The notes: a model not told the origin generated them from the letters alone. DNA of 42,500 nt from Chrysomallon squamiferum (GCA_012295275.1 CM022667.1:3659501-3702000), one strand, 5' to 3'; positions 1 to 11,229 are shown, numbered from the stretch's first letter. Translations and numbers: made by a program.

Positions 1-159
1 TATTATGTTATGATATTTTAAGATATATTATAAATTTTTTGAGATTTTAAAAATGTATTAATAGTAAGATTTAAAGATTCATTCTTTTCATTTTTCTAAA
101 ATTAATTTGAAAATTTATGATCAAGCAGAATTATTATGATTTTCATATTTACTACTGTA

Positions 160-172
160 GCTATCATTATTA

Positions 173-218
<46 letters not shown>

Positions 219-355
219 CTATAAGTACTGCTACTACTACTGCTACTATTATTATGCTACTCCTGTCTATACTACTACAATTACTATTATTAATAATACT
301 ACTATTACTACTATCGCTATTATTGTTATTATCATCATTGTTATTAGCATCAATA
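160..355. repeat. Imperfect (ATT)n/(ACT)n microsatellite
   Basis: A pure ATT core at about 175-217 grades into interrupted ACT/ATT triplets to about 355. It gives a spurious Leu/Tyr-rich open frame. Confidence 0.9.
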
Positions 356-491
356 TGATTATTATTTGGTTTATATTGTAAATTCATTTATTGATTTGAA
401 ATGCTAATTTGTATTCAGTTTTATATCCTATCATCATTCTCAGTCAAAAACTAAACTAAATGTAGATGAAAATGGGATTGAAAAGAGATAG

Positions 492-492
<1 letters not shown>

Positions 493-540
<48 letters not shown>
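493..540. repeat. (TG)n microsatellite
   Basis: About 24 uninterrupted TG units inside the upstream intron. Confidence 0.95.
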
Positions 541-542
<2 letters not shown>

Positions 543-878
543 TGTACAATTTTTTTATATAATCTATATGTCTGTGGAATGGTTTGTGTGTCTGTGTTTA
601 TATCAGTGTTTTGGGTTAGAAATAAATAATATAATCACATTGCTTATTTGTATAGTACTTCAATTTTTAAAAATCAAAAAAGATATTTTCAGTAAGTTTT
701 ATTATTATTATTTCTTTTCTTTTTTTCTAATCTTAATTAAATGGTTCAGTTTTGTAAGTTTTAATATCCATAAAATAAATATATATTACAATTTTCATTA
801 CTTTAAATAGAAAATAAAGGACAAAAATCTACAGAGAGATAATTAATTATTAATTTATTTTTATTTTCCCTTTTGCAG

Positions 879-3800
879 GTTTTGACATGTCTGTTCTTTT
901 GGACAAAAGTGACTCAGACAACCAGTACCGTTGCCAGACCTGCTCCAAGACATTCACCAACATTGACCAGCTCTACGCCCACCAGAACGAACTGGGCCAC
1001 CTGGAGCTGAAGCAGACGCCCCGGGGTCCCGGCTACCTGTGCTGGAAGAAAGGCTGCAACCAGTATTTCAAAACCGCTCAAGCGCTGCAGGTCCACTTCC
1101 GAGAAATCCACGCCAAGCGGCCGAGCGTTTCGTCTGCCGACTGCAGCCAGTACAGTCACCAGTGCAGCCAGTGCACCATGGCCTTCCAGAGTGCAGACAG
1201 GCTGCAGCTGCACAACCAGTACCACCTCGTCAACAGCGTCACGACGTGCAGCGTCTGCACTCAGACATTCCACTCCATCGTGCTGTTGAAGAGGCACTAC
1301 GAGGCCGGTCACCCCGAGGTGAGCGCTGGCGAGATGAGCAAACACAGAACGAACTTAAGTGCTAACATAGCTGTGTTGATGAGCAGCCCGGAAAACCGGA
1401 GGTTCCTGGAGAAATACACAAAATCAAGTGCTACAGTGTCAGGTGCTTCTGATGGACCAGCTAATAATGCTGGATCGGCTTCCAAGGAACTGCTTGGCTC
1501 GTGTGACCAGGAGATGATGTCACTGCAGGACGAGTCGTGTATGATGAACGAAGACGACAATGACATGGACACATCCTGCAGTGATTCTCCTGGAGATCAT
1601 CGAGATTTTGGTGATGGTGATGAGAGAGGTAGTGAAGGCGAAAGATCTGATCAGCCCAGTATTTACAGAGAGGAGCAGTTCATGGAGGACTTCATCAACA
1701 GTCAGGCAATGGCTGAAGGCAGCTATGAAGATCCTTCGAGGAAATTCAAATGCCACAGATGCAAGGCAGCATTTACCAAGCAGAATTATCTGACAGCTCA
1801 CAACAAGACTTTGCAGCATCGCCGAGGTGACAAGATCAGTTACCCAATGGAAAGATACTTGGATCCAAATCGTCCATTCAAATGTGATGTGTGCAAGGAG
1901 TCATTTACCCAGAAGAACATTCTGTTGGTCCACTACAACTCTGTGTCTCATCTACACAAACTGAAGCAAGCAGCACAACAAGGAACTCTCCCACCCTCAA
2001 TATCGGTGGGTCCTCCAACAACAAGTTCATCTCTCCAGTTGCCCACGTCCTCACCTTCTGACTGTGAACAGAAGCCATACCGCTGCAATATCTGTAAAGT
2101 AGCTTACAATCAAGGCAGTACACTGGACATCCACATCCGGTCTGTCGCACACCAGACCAGGGCTTCCAAGATCCACGAGCTGGCCATGACAGGGCAGATT
2201 GACATCAGCCAGATGCTGATAGAACAGCCAGACATATCAAAGGCCTCCACCCAGCAGGTGCAGGCTCTCACTGACATGATTTCACAAACTCAGGCTCAGG
2301 TCTCTGTTGGCAGTCCTCTGCATCCAGGTTCTCTACTCCTTGGAGGAATTCCAGGCTATCCTATGCTGTCTGGCATGCAGCTCCCTACTGTATCATCCAA
2401 CTGCTTGACCATGTCTGAAGAAGACAACAGCAAATCCTCATATAAAATGTCACAGAAGACTAAGGATGAACAGAATTCTCACAGAAGAAGTCCTGCTGAA
2501 GGTGGCTCTGAAAAGAAAAGTAATCCTGTACCAGAAGTGAAGAAAGAGTCAAGTGAAAATTCCAAAGAGGCTGTGCCAAGATCCAGTGAGAAGAGCAAAC
2601 TTAGTGACTCACAGTTGTTTAATATATCAAAGATAATAAACAGTGAACATGGAGATTTCTCTATAGAGAGACATTTACTAAATCAGAGCTTGACACATCG
2701 ATGTAGTAACTGTAATTCCTTCTTCATCAGTGAGGAGGCCCTTCAGATCCATCAGCAGATATACTGCAACTTTCCAGCAGTGACAAGCAGTGCAGCAAAC
2801 AAACCTCGATACATCTGTCGCTTCAAGCCACAAGTCCACAGAAGTCTACTTCAGAACATTGGGTTCGAGTGTGTTATGCAGTTCAATGAGTACAATCAGA
2901 ACATGGAGGTCACCAAGGACAAGACGACAGAGAAGGAGGATGGTAACAACGAGTCAGAGAAAGTTGAAGTGAAAACTGAAACCAAGGGTGAGGAGTCGAG
3001 TGAAATAGATCTTCCTGAAATTAACAAGAGTACCTGTCTTTCCTGCAACAAAGACTTCTCCAGTGTCTGGGTTCTCAAAGCACATCAGGAAGAAGTTCAT
3101 AAGGATCTTGTTCCTACTGATGCAGTTGAAGGTTTCAGTGAAAAGTTCCGAGAAGACTTTGACAAAAAGCTGCCTTTAGATGATGTTCCTACACCAACAT
3201 CCTCAGCAGTCCCAGTGTCATTTCCCAGCACCAACAGCTGTGAGAATCAGGAAATGCCACCTCCACCACCACCACCACCACCACCACCACTTCAAACACA
3301 TTTTGACATGTCTCAGCTGATGCCAATGTTTGGTATGATGCCAATGCCAATGCCAATGAATCTGATGGGTCTTGCAATGCAGACACCACTAGTGTCAATG
3401 ATGCTTCCTCAAGGAACTGACATGCAGAATCTGATGCCTCCGGTTTCTGTAATGGATCCTAACTATGCCACAACACAGCAGCAGCTGCAAGCTGCTCAGA
3501 ACCAGAAGCGAGTAAGGACAAGGATCAGCGATGAACAGCTGAAGATACTGAGAGGATATTTTGACATCAACAATTCCCCAAGTGAGGAGCAGATTCAGCA
3601 GATGTCAGAGCAGTCAGGTCTTCCACCTAAAGTAATAAAACACTGGTTCAGAAACACCTTGTTCAAAGAGAGGCAGCGAAACAAAGATTCTCCTTACAAC
3701 TTCAGCAATCCACCATCGACATCACTGGATTTGGAAGAGTATGAAAAAACAGGCAAAATACCATCTCTCTCTCCAGTTGTAGTAAAACAGGAGCCCAAAG

Positions 3801-6225
3801 ATGATTTTGATGATGATCTAGATGATGATCTTCCCTCTAATAAGAATGATAAGGAGATTGAGTCTGAACCTGAAAGAGAACATGAGCCAGAGAAAGTAGA
3901 GCCTCCGGTTGTTAAGCTGGAAACCCCAAAGCTAGAGCCATCTGAAGAAAAGAGAGAGTTTGAGACTTCGTCTAATGCTTCCACTCCCTCTACAACGTCT
4001 TCCATCAACTCAACACCCACTTGCTCTCTTCCCAGCACACCCACAACTGAAGATCTTCTGCGACACGAGTTCTCTTCGGGATCTATGAGCAAACGGGCCA
4101 ACCGCACCAGATTTACTGACTACCAGATCAAGATGCTACAGGATTATTTTGATCAAAATGCTTACCCCAAAGATGATGAACTGGATCACTTATCCAAAAT
4201 TCTGAACCTGAGTCCCAGAGTTATTGTTGTCTGGTTTCAGAATGCCAGGCAGAAAGTGAGGAAGGTCTATGAGAACCAACCAGCTGCAGAAGCAAAAGAT
4301 GATAACAACTCATATCAACGAACCCCAGGCTTGAACTACCAGTGTAAGAAGTGTAAAGCTGTTTTTCAGAGATACTACGAGCTGATCAAACACCAGAAAC
4401 GACCGTGCTTGCCAGAGAACAACAACACAACCACCCAGTCCTTGATGAGTAAGAATGATGATGACAGTAACTCTACTAGCATGTCTCAGGATGATCTGAG
4501 TCAGTCAGGGAAGTTTTACCGAGTTTCAGCTGAGTGATTCAAAGAGCTCTGCTAATGATGCCAAACACATTCCAACATTTAACTGTGACAAGTGTGAAGC
4601 TTCTTACAACAGACTGGATCTGTGGCAGGAACATCAGAAAGTCCACAGTCTGAACCCGAGTCTCTTCCCATCGTTTTCCTCAAGCAGTGCATTTGGCATG
4701 CTGCAGACACTAGCTCAGCAGGAAGACAGCAAAATCGCTGCAGCAGCAGCAAAGAGGAAAGTAGAGAGTGAGGACGACCAAGATGACCAGCCAAGAGACA
4801 AAAGACTGAGAACAACCATATTACCTGAGCAGCTGGATTATCTGTACCAGAAATACCAGCAAGACTGCAATCCCAGCAGGAAGCAGCTGGAGTCCATTTC
4901 TGCTGATGTTGGACTGAAGAAAAGGGTTGTTCAGGTCTGGTTCCAGAACACCAGAGCTAGAGAAAGAAAAGGACAGTACCGTGCCCACCAGCAGCTGATT
5001 CACAAGAGATGTCCTTTCTGCAGAGCTTTGTTCAGAGCCAAGTCTGCCATGGAGTCTCACCTGGCAACTAAACATCCTGATGAAATGGCCAAGAACGAGA
5101 TAAATGTTGATGCCATTCCAGATGCAGTTATGGATGGATCTAATCCAGCCAGTCCTCAGCCTCATACAGCATCCACATCTAGCTCCAGTCACCCAGGAGA
5201 CTTCAGCAAACTCTTATCACCCAGCATGCAACAGTATTTACCATTTTTACCGTCACCTTCGAATCTCGGCATAAGCTTCTCCCCTGATCCGTTACAGCTG
5301 TCAATGAAGCAGATCTACGAAGACTCCTTCAAGAAGTACATCAACGAGCTGAGTGGATCTGCTCCCCCTCCCACTCCTCCTGCTCCTCCTCAGTCCAGAC
5401 ACAACTCGGAAAGCAGCAGACGCACAGAGCCGGAGAGCGCAGTTGATGAGGCCCCGCTAGATCTGAGTAAACCCATCAAAGTGAGCACTGACATGGACAA
5501 ATCATCCGATGGCCCTTCTACCGACCTCAGCGAGCGAAGTGGTGAGGACCACCACAACAGCAACAACCGGCGCGTCAGTGTGGACGACTCTTTCTCGGAA
5601 ACGCAGTCCGAAAACGCTGACAACGAGGACGGAGACGGCAACATGAGCAGTCCGACGTCTCCATCCAACCTGAGTCAGAGCCACGGTCACCATCATCATC
5701 ATCATCACCAGAACAAGCGCTACCGCACGCAGATGACCAGCAAACAGGTGAAGATCATGAAGCTGTTGTTTGTCGACTACAAGACCCCGACGATGGTGGA
5801 GTGTGAGATGCTTGGCAGTGAGATAGGGCTGCAGAAGAGGGTGGTGCAGGTCTGGTTCCAGAACGCCAGGGCCAAGGAGAAGAAGTCGAAGCTGGCGTAT
5901 TCCAAGACGTTCGGCACGGACGTGGACTTTGTGAAGCCGCCGGAGGAGTGCACCTTCTGCAACTTCAAGTATTCCCACAAGTTCACCGTCCAGGACCACA
6001 TCTTCACCAAGAAGCACATCAACAACGTCAAGGCTTTCATCAACTCGCAGGCCGAAGCTGAGAGAGAGATGTCCGATCCAACGGGGATGTCCTCGCTGAT
6101 GCGACAGCAGCGCGATCTCGACACAACGAGGAAGACGTGGTCGGAGATATCGTCGTCGACACCGCATCTGTCACAGCTGCAGGCTATGGGCATGAATACG
6201 CTGGGATTGCCTGACGCAGTAGGAA
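879..6225 (+). CDS. ZFHX: ZFHX large exon: 13 zinc fingers, four homeodomains
   Basis: The exon starts after acceptor AG 877-878 with two bases that complete a split codon, followed by Phe-Asp-Met; the Met at 887 is therefore probably internal. Counting it as residue 1, fingers begin near residues 14, 50, 91, 119, 287, 331, 398, 604, 715 and 1151. Those at 604 and 1151 end His...Cys (C2HC). Homeodomains 1 and 2 start near residues 874 and 1069. After the one-base disruption at 4500-4537 the frame continues with a finger near 4593, homeodomain 3 and its finger near 5010, homeodomain 4, and a finger near 5950. Homeodomain 1 has WFRN rather than WFQN in helix 3, the variant I know from family members; homeodomains 2-4 have WFQN. 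VKQE and VKLE near 3782-3930 fit the SUMO consensus. The exon ends GGA A|GTAAGT at 6225/6226. Confidence 0.95.
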
Positions 6226-6312
6226 GTAAGTTTCCTGATGTCTGTGAGTTAAGGGTTAATGTGTGATTAAATAAATAGTTAAAAATCAAGGAATTCTGAA
6301 AGTGATGTCTCT

Positions 6313-6369
<57 letters not shown>

Positions 6370-7766
6370 TGTGTGTACATATTAAAAAAAATATCTTTAA
6401 AAAACTAAATAAAACTTTCATCTTCTTGTAAATTTGGTTTTTAAAGTTAATCTTTTTTTAATTAAAAGGATTTGTTTTAGTGTATATGTATTTGGTGTGA
6501 GTGTGTGTGTAAAAATTAAGATGTTGTTAACAATGTTTGATGTTTTGTTTCAGTAGGTCGTCCTCTGAGTCTAGGTACAGGTCATGCAGGGTCAGATACA
6601 AGCACACCAAAGAAAATTCAAGATGTCCGCAAAGAGGAAACAGAAATTAGGAAGAAAGAGATCAAACCAGAAGGTCAGTTCACAAAACCCTTTTATTCAG
6701 ATGAGATATGTAGTCATTAGTAGTCATCAGATAAGATATGTAGTCATCAGATATGATATGTAGTCATTAGTAGTCATCAGATAAGATATGTAGTCATCAG
6801 ATATGATATGTAGTCATTAGTAGTCATCAGATAAGATATGTAGTCATTAGTAGTCATCAACAAGATATGTAGTATAGAGATAACTAATTTTCTGTTTCTT
6901 TTTAAGTTAGTATCTGAGCCAGATGTAAATAAAGTATAAAACTGTTGTTTAGTGAAATAGAAGTCTCTGTTATTTTTAATAAAACATAAGACTCTGTTAT
7001 TTAATAAAACATAAAACTCTGTTATTTAGTAAAATATAAAACTCTATTGTTTAATAAAACATAAAACTCTGTTATTTAATCAAATATAAAACTCTGTTAT
7101 TTAATCAAATATAAAACTCTTACAGCTTCCAGTAGTTCAAAGCAACAGGAACAGGCTCAAGCAATGGCGTCTGCAGAAATGGCAATGAACGCCCAGATGA
7201 TGGCGCTAGGGGGGTACCTGCCTGGCATGGACCCCTCCTTCCTCCAGTACATGTACCCTGGCCTTCCTGGGTACTTCCCTGGCATGGGCCTTCCCATGAT
7301 GCAACCAGGATTATTCCCAGGTATGTTTTGTTATATCTGATAAATCAGTAGCAGGTGTTTTTTAGTACACTTTGTAGTTTTAACTGTATTTTTCCATTTT
7401 ATTTTCTTTCTCAGTATCGAATTATTTATAACTTTAATATTTGCAATACAATATATATTTTGTAAGTTTTAATAACAGTTTTTTATTTATTTTAAAGTAA
7501 TTGTTTTGTTCTGGCTTATTATTTTATTAAAGGGTCTAATTTTTAAAAGTCTAGGTACTGTTTCTTCTATATTGTTTGTTTTTTAAGATGGGAAGATTTC
7601 TTATTTATTTTATCTTATTTATTTGTTTATTATTTTTGTTATTAACACACACTTGCATGCATGTATGCATGCACAAGTGTGCACACACACACACACACAC
7701 ACAGTACACACATACAAATACACCATCACATGTCCACACATACACACTCCAAATACAATTTACATA

Positions 7767-7806
<40 letters not shown>

Positions 7807-8498
7807 TTCTTTTATCTGCTGCTTTTGTTTCACTGTGTCTTTCTCATAGCACATTTTTAATTCAAACAATCATGTTTTTTGGTTCAGGTCTTGGTGCAGA
7901 ACACATGATGGCTTACGACCCTCTGTCCTTCGGGACTCCTCTTCCTCTGCTGCAGATTCCACAGCAAGCCATCAAACTGGTGAGCGAGAAGCTGGAGGAC
8001 TCCCGCTGCTCTCTCGCCCAGTACACCCAGGACTGCAAGTGTCTCTCCGACCTGAAGCCTCTCGTCAGCAGCGCAGACTACAGCTGCGCCCACGAGACCA
8101 TGGTCGACGTGGGCTACATCTGCAAGAAGTGTCAGATCGTGTACCCGGCCAAGGAGGCGTGCGTGAGCCACCAGCGGATGGTGTGCTTCCCTGGGGGCAA
8201 GATCCCCGACAACACGAAGCCGATGTTGAAGCTGGAGCAGATTCAGTACGGATGTCGGGCGTGCTCGGAGAAATTCTCCACGCTGTACGAGTTCAAACTA
8301 CACTGCCAGATGGAGACGCACAAGGTGAAGGTCAGCAAGATGCAGCAGCACGGGAAGAGTCGACAGGAAAATTCGAATGGTGCTGCAACATCGTCACTGA
8401 CGTCGTCTTCGTCGCCGTCTCCGACTAGGAAGCCAACGTCATCTGATTTGTCAAGCAAACTCGGGCACATCGCCCACCTCAAACCAAAGACAGAGTGA
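879..8498 (+). CDS. ZFHX: Zinc-finger homeobox transcription factor, ZFHX3/ZFHX4/zfh-2 family (3' part of gene)
   Basis: Nuclear DNA-binding regulator. Exons 879-6225, 6554-6673, 7126-7320 and 7888-8498 join in consistent phase (each junction is phase 1) and encode about 2,090 residues ending at TGA 8496-8498. In order: four C2H2 fingers, an acidic Ser-rich stretch, three more fingers, a Lys/Ser-rich linker, two fingers, a poly-Pro and Met-rich segment, homeodomain 1 (nt 3506-3685), an acidic linker, homeodomain 2 (4091-4270), a finger, [frameshift at 4500-4537], two fingers flanking homeodomain 3 (4800-4979), a PLDLS motif, a His run, homeodomain 4 (5715-5894), a finger, and two C-terminal fingers in the last exon. 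Four homeodomains plus interspersed fingers are diagnostic of ZFHX3/4-type proteins; Drosophila zfh2 has three homeodomains. Upstream exons are outside the window. Assignment to ZFHX3 versus ZFHX4 is not meaningful for an invertebrate single-copy orthologue. Confidence 0.96.
3262..3372 (+). repeat. ZFHX: Coding triplet and hexamer repeats (poly-Pro, Met-Pro run)
   Basis: A CCA/CCT run encodes 11 prolines, followed by ATGCCA repeats encoding Met-Pro pairs, just upstream of homeodomain 1. A low-complexity linker; a proline tract in this position is a feature I associate with ZFHX proteins. Confidence 0.9.
4500..4537 (+). other. ZFHX: One-base frame disruption in ZFHX coding exon
   Basis: The upstream frame runs into TGA at 4535-4537. 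The downstream frame is open only from 4500, because TGA lies at 4497-4499 in that frame, so the shift must occur inside this interval. Removing one G of the GGG at 4508-4510 gives a smooth continuation into a finger of the form FxCDKC...HQKVH and homeodomain 3. There is no intron-sized gap. Confidence 0.9.
5450..5479 (+). other. ZFHX: Candidate CtBP-binding motif PLDLSKP between homeodomains 3 and 4
   Basis: The translation reads [11 protein letters not shown]. PxDLS is the established short motif bound by CtBP co-repressors. It sits in a disordered Ser/Pro-rich linker, where such motifs are usually accessible. Binding itself is inferred. Confidence 0.65.
6226..6553 (+). repeat. ZFHX intron with (GT)n microsatellite
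   Basis: Donor GTAAGT at 6226. A GT tract runs from about 6316 to 6377, and the intron ends TTTGTTTCAG. The acceptor is a tandem CAG-TAG pair (6551-6556), so splicing after either AG keeps frame. Read-through gives only a short tail stopping at 6264-6266. Confidence 0.85.
6554..6673 (+). CDS. ZFHX: ZFHX exon, basic Lys/Glu-rich linker
   Basis: 120 nt, phase 1 to phase 1. The A left by the previous exon plus TA gives Ile, then GRPLSLGTG..., ending KKEIKPEG with donor AAG|GTCAGT. Using the second AG of the NAGNAG acceptor starts the exon at 6557 and replaces Ile-Gly by Ser. No recognised domain. Confidence 0.88.
6698..6873. repeat. 50-bp minisatellite in ZFHX intron
   Basis: About 3.5 copies of a 50-bp unit built from sub-repeats of ATATGTAGTCATCAGAT and AGTCATTAGT. 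It begins about 25 bp after the donor. Confidence 0.9.
6961..7119. repeat. 25-bp minisatellite abutting a ZFHX splice acceptor
   Basis: Six or more copies of a 25-bp unit resembling AAACTCTGTTATTTAATAAA plus ACATA. The last copy runs straight into the acceptor CTCTTACAG at 7117-7125. Confidence 0.92.
7126..7320 (+). CDS. ZFHX: ZFHX exon, Met/Gly/Pro-rich segment
   Basis: 195 nt, phase 1 to phase 1, after acceptor TTACAG. The translation starts [16 protein letters not shown] and includes [19 protein letters not shown], then Gly/Met/Pro-rich sequence. It ends CCA G|GTATGT at 7320/7321. Codon use is GC-richer than the flanking introns, as in the other exons. Confidence 0.92.
7321..7887 (+). repeat. 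ZFHX last intron with (CA)n and (ATT)n tracts
   Basis: Donor GTATGT and acceptor GGTTCAG at 7881-7887. A CA-rich block lies at about 7680-7750 and an ATT tract at about 7769-7805. Open frames here are repeat artefacts. Confidence 0.85.
7888..8498 (+). CDS. ZFHX: ZFHX terminal exon with two C-terminal zinc fingers
   Basis: 611 nt from acceptor AG 7886-7887 to TGA 8496-8498. It contains a C2HC finger starting YICKKC near 8115 and ending HQRMVC, and a C2H2 finger starting YGCRAC near 8247 and ending HCQMETH. A Ser/Thr/Pro tail follows, ending LKPKTE. The ATG at 7872 belongs to the intron. Clearly continuous in phase with the previous exon. Confidence 0.93.
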
Positions 8499-9535
8499 AA
8501 GGTGTTTCTCCTGTGTTTTTTTTTTATTATTCTATTCGGTTTTATTTTACTGTGGAATTTTCCAGATGTTTTTTCTTTCATTGGCTGATTAAGTAGAGTG
8601 ATATAGACAAAACAACACACAGTATTTGGACCACTGGTTTTTCTTTTCCATGATATACGTCATAGCTTGGAAACCACTTCATGTGTAGAGTTCTGAGAGA
8701 GAAAAAAAACAAACAAACAAACAAACAATTCCAAGAACTAGGATTATACACACACATATATATAAGTATACATATCTTGGTGCCTAATGTGGCAGTTTGT
8801 GTATTTCTTCCATTTTTTTTTTTTTTTTTTTTTTTGCATTTATATTGTTGTCATGATCATACAGCTATAGGCTGGGCCATATGAAATATGGCCTCACACA
8901 TTTTAAGAAACAGAAAGAGAGAGAGAAAGAGAGAAAAGAAAGATAACAAGTTTTAGCTATTACAACCACATTTATATATAGTTAAATTTCTAGATTATAG
9001 AAGACCTCCTAGAGGAACTTTCATAGTTTTAATTCATCTCTTCTTTTTTTTTTTTTTATTGTTATTATTATTATTTAGTGACATATTGTATTGAAATTTA
9101 ATGTGTTCTTATTTTCACTTGTATGCAGATGATGATACTGTTTATATCAGGGGTAAGGGGAAAAAAAAAATATGTATTAAATACTGTTTATATTGGGGAC
9201 AGGGGGAAATTGTACTTGCCACCATTGTGTGGTGCCTCTGTGTTCCTTCCAGTGTGCCATGTACTATTTTTTTAGGTTTCTTTCTCTGTCGGGTCGACCA
9301 AGTTCAAGGTCATACCTTCCCAATAACCTTTGGCACGGTGGGGGTCGAGGCAGAGCTTATTTTTCGATGTCAAAGAGTTTTTGAATGTTCCTGTAGATGA
9401 CGACAACCTGCAAAACTGATCAGTGTCGACAGAGTAGTAGCTGACAGCAGTAGTGGCCCATGTTGCCGATGTAGCGTGGATCCTGGAATAAAACAGAAGA
9501 AAGTTTCATATGATCAATATTTTTCATGAAATTAC

Positions 9536-9797
9536 AGACGTTTTTTTTTTTTTTTTTTTGTAATAGACTGGTTTATTCTGGGATTTACAGTACTTCTCAA
9601 ATCGCACAGAAACATGCATATATGTCAGTGTGTGTCTGTGTGTGTGTGTGTGTGTCTGTGAGTGCGTGCGTGTGAGCGTTTGTTTGTTAAATGTTATTTC
9701 TTTATAGTTTTGTGTTAGATACACATCTGAAAGCATGTTAGTGACTTCATATACATCATCGCAATGATGTAGTTGTCGATGTTATTATTATTATTAT

Positions 9798-9834
<37 letters not shown>
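9536..9834. repeat. Poly-T, (TG)n and (ATT)n low-complexity cluster
   Basis: T tract at about 9541-9559, TG tract at about 9628-9660, and (ATT)n running into a T tract of more than 30 bases at about 9783-9834. Confidence 0.85.
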
Positions 9835-9839
<5 letters not shown>

Positions 9840-10018
9840 GTCTTCCCTCCTCCTGTTTGGTGTGATGAGCAGATTGATTGTTCATGTTTTTCAGGTTCTC
9901 TTGTTTTTTTTTTTTTTTGTGAGCTTTTATATCCTTATACAATGACCATGTCATGTAGTCTGTTTCTGATTCAGTGTTAAATGTATTTGTACCCGGCAGG
10001 CAGTTTTACACATTGTCT

Positions 10019-10170
10019 AAGTGTTGTTGGTCTAAAAACCCATCCCTCTTTATCTTGATAATGTTCAGTTCTAAACTGTTAGCCGATTTTGAGATCTGTT
10101 TGTGTTGGTCTAAAAACCATGCCTCTGTTTCTTTGAAAGATATATTTTTGCCGTACCGCTCGGTCTAAAA
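10019..10170 (+). repeat. Spaced repeat of GTTGGTCTAAAAACC
   Basis: GTTGGTCTAAAAACC occurs at about 10025 and again about 80 bp later near 10106, with a partial copy CGGTCTAAAAC near 10161. Flanking bases (CCTCT) are also partly shared, suggesting an old duplication. Confidence 0.55.
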
Positions 10171-10828
10171 CACACATTTATCCGTAACTGTAAAATTCTT
10201 CAGAATTACAAAGCAATAGTCATTATCTTGATGATGAATTTTTTTTAATGTTCAAATTTTAACTTTTCTGATGGCATTTTTGTTCCATTGAAAAATTAAT
10301 TTTAATCTTTAAAGTAACTTTTTTCAATTAAAAGTTTATCTTTGTTTTCTAAAATGCATTTCCATTTTAAACATTTGTTCATCTTCTTTTATTTTATTTT
10401 ATTTATTTATTTAGAATTTTTTTATTTAGCAGACTGTTTATTGCTATAAAAAAAAAGAAGAGAATTACTAATTGTTACGATATCTGAATCAGTTTGAATT
10501 ATGCTTAAAAGTTTTTCTTTCTTTAATATCTCAAGCTTTATACCACAAAAAAAGTTAGACAAGCTGCTCTTCTTGTTCATAGAAGTGTAACAAGTAAATA
10601 AATAAAATGAAAAAAGCTAAATAAATAATTAAATAAATAAATAAATAGGATACTGGACCACACAGCAGAATATATATTTTACATATTATATAATTTACGA
10701 TTTTTTTTATATACATTTTCTTTTTCAAAAACAAAAAAACAAAACATTATTTAAAAAAAAAAAAATCTGATCCATAATGAATAAATCAGAATATTTAGGT
10801 TGTGGTTTATTTCTAATTAGGGCATTTA

Positions 10829-10862
<34 letters not shown>

Positions 10863-11229
10863 TTTCAATGCAAAAAGAAAGAATATATTTGACTAAGATT
10901 TTCTTATGTTATGATAGGTAAACAGGTATCTGTCAGTTCGAACTGGTTGTTAAACAGATGATTATGACATATTGTTACCATGACAACAGTTACATCATGA
11001 CTATCCTTTAGTTGATGACGTGGTTAGGCTTCAGATGGTAAAAGTACAACATCATTTGTCTTCATTTGTTATAATTGTTGAATTTATTTTTATGTTTTTC
11101 TTCTTTCTTTGTTTTTTATAAAAAAAAAAAAAAAAAAAACTTTTTTTAAATCTTGACTTACATATTTTATTAATGGTGATAGTAGTACCTGAACATTGTG
11201 ATGTTAATTTTGTTTGTTCAGTTTTCTTT

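Larger units (their letters stand above)
1..878 (+). other. Intron upstream of first visible ZFHX exon
   Basis: AT-rich non-coding DNA with microsatellites and no credible exon. It ends in a pyrimidine-rich tract and the acceptor TTTTGCAG at 871-878. The reading frame is open from 879 without needing the ATG at 887, so this is most likely the end of an intron whose upstream exon lies before the window. The small open frames here are translations of ATT and TG repeats. Confidence 0.8.

Noticed and set aside
136-381. Poly-Leu/Tyr/Ile open frames (also near 7576-7860, 11173-11529, 20442-20802, 24195-24401, 29347-29583 and 35214-35480)
   Set aside because: Direct translations of ATT, TTTA or TAC microsatellites.
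879-889. ATG at 887 as the true ZFHX start codon
   Set aside because: A strong acceptor lies 8 bases upstream and the frame is open across it; family proteins have long N-terminal regions, so the start is probably in an upstream exon.
914-1345. Long open frame antisense to the first ZFHX exon (and similar antisense frames at 1520-1819, 3694-4107, 5502-6167 and 7884-8171)
   Set aside because: They overlap exons with obvious zinc-finger or homeodomain coding on the + strand, lack domains and arise from GC-rich codon usage.
5777-6421. 214-codon minus-strand open frame with His-Thr repeats
   Set aside because: Runs through the (GT)n tract and the antisense of homeodomain 4; no independent evidence.
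9101-9400. 99-codon + strand open frame downstream of ZFHX
   Set aside because: Runs through T-rich and low-complexity DNA, has no family resemblance, and lies in the putative 3' UTR.
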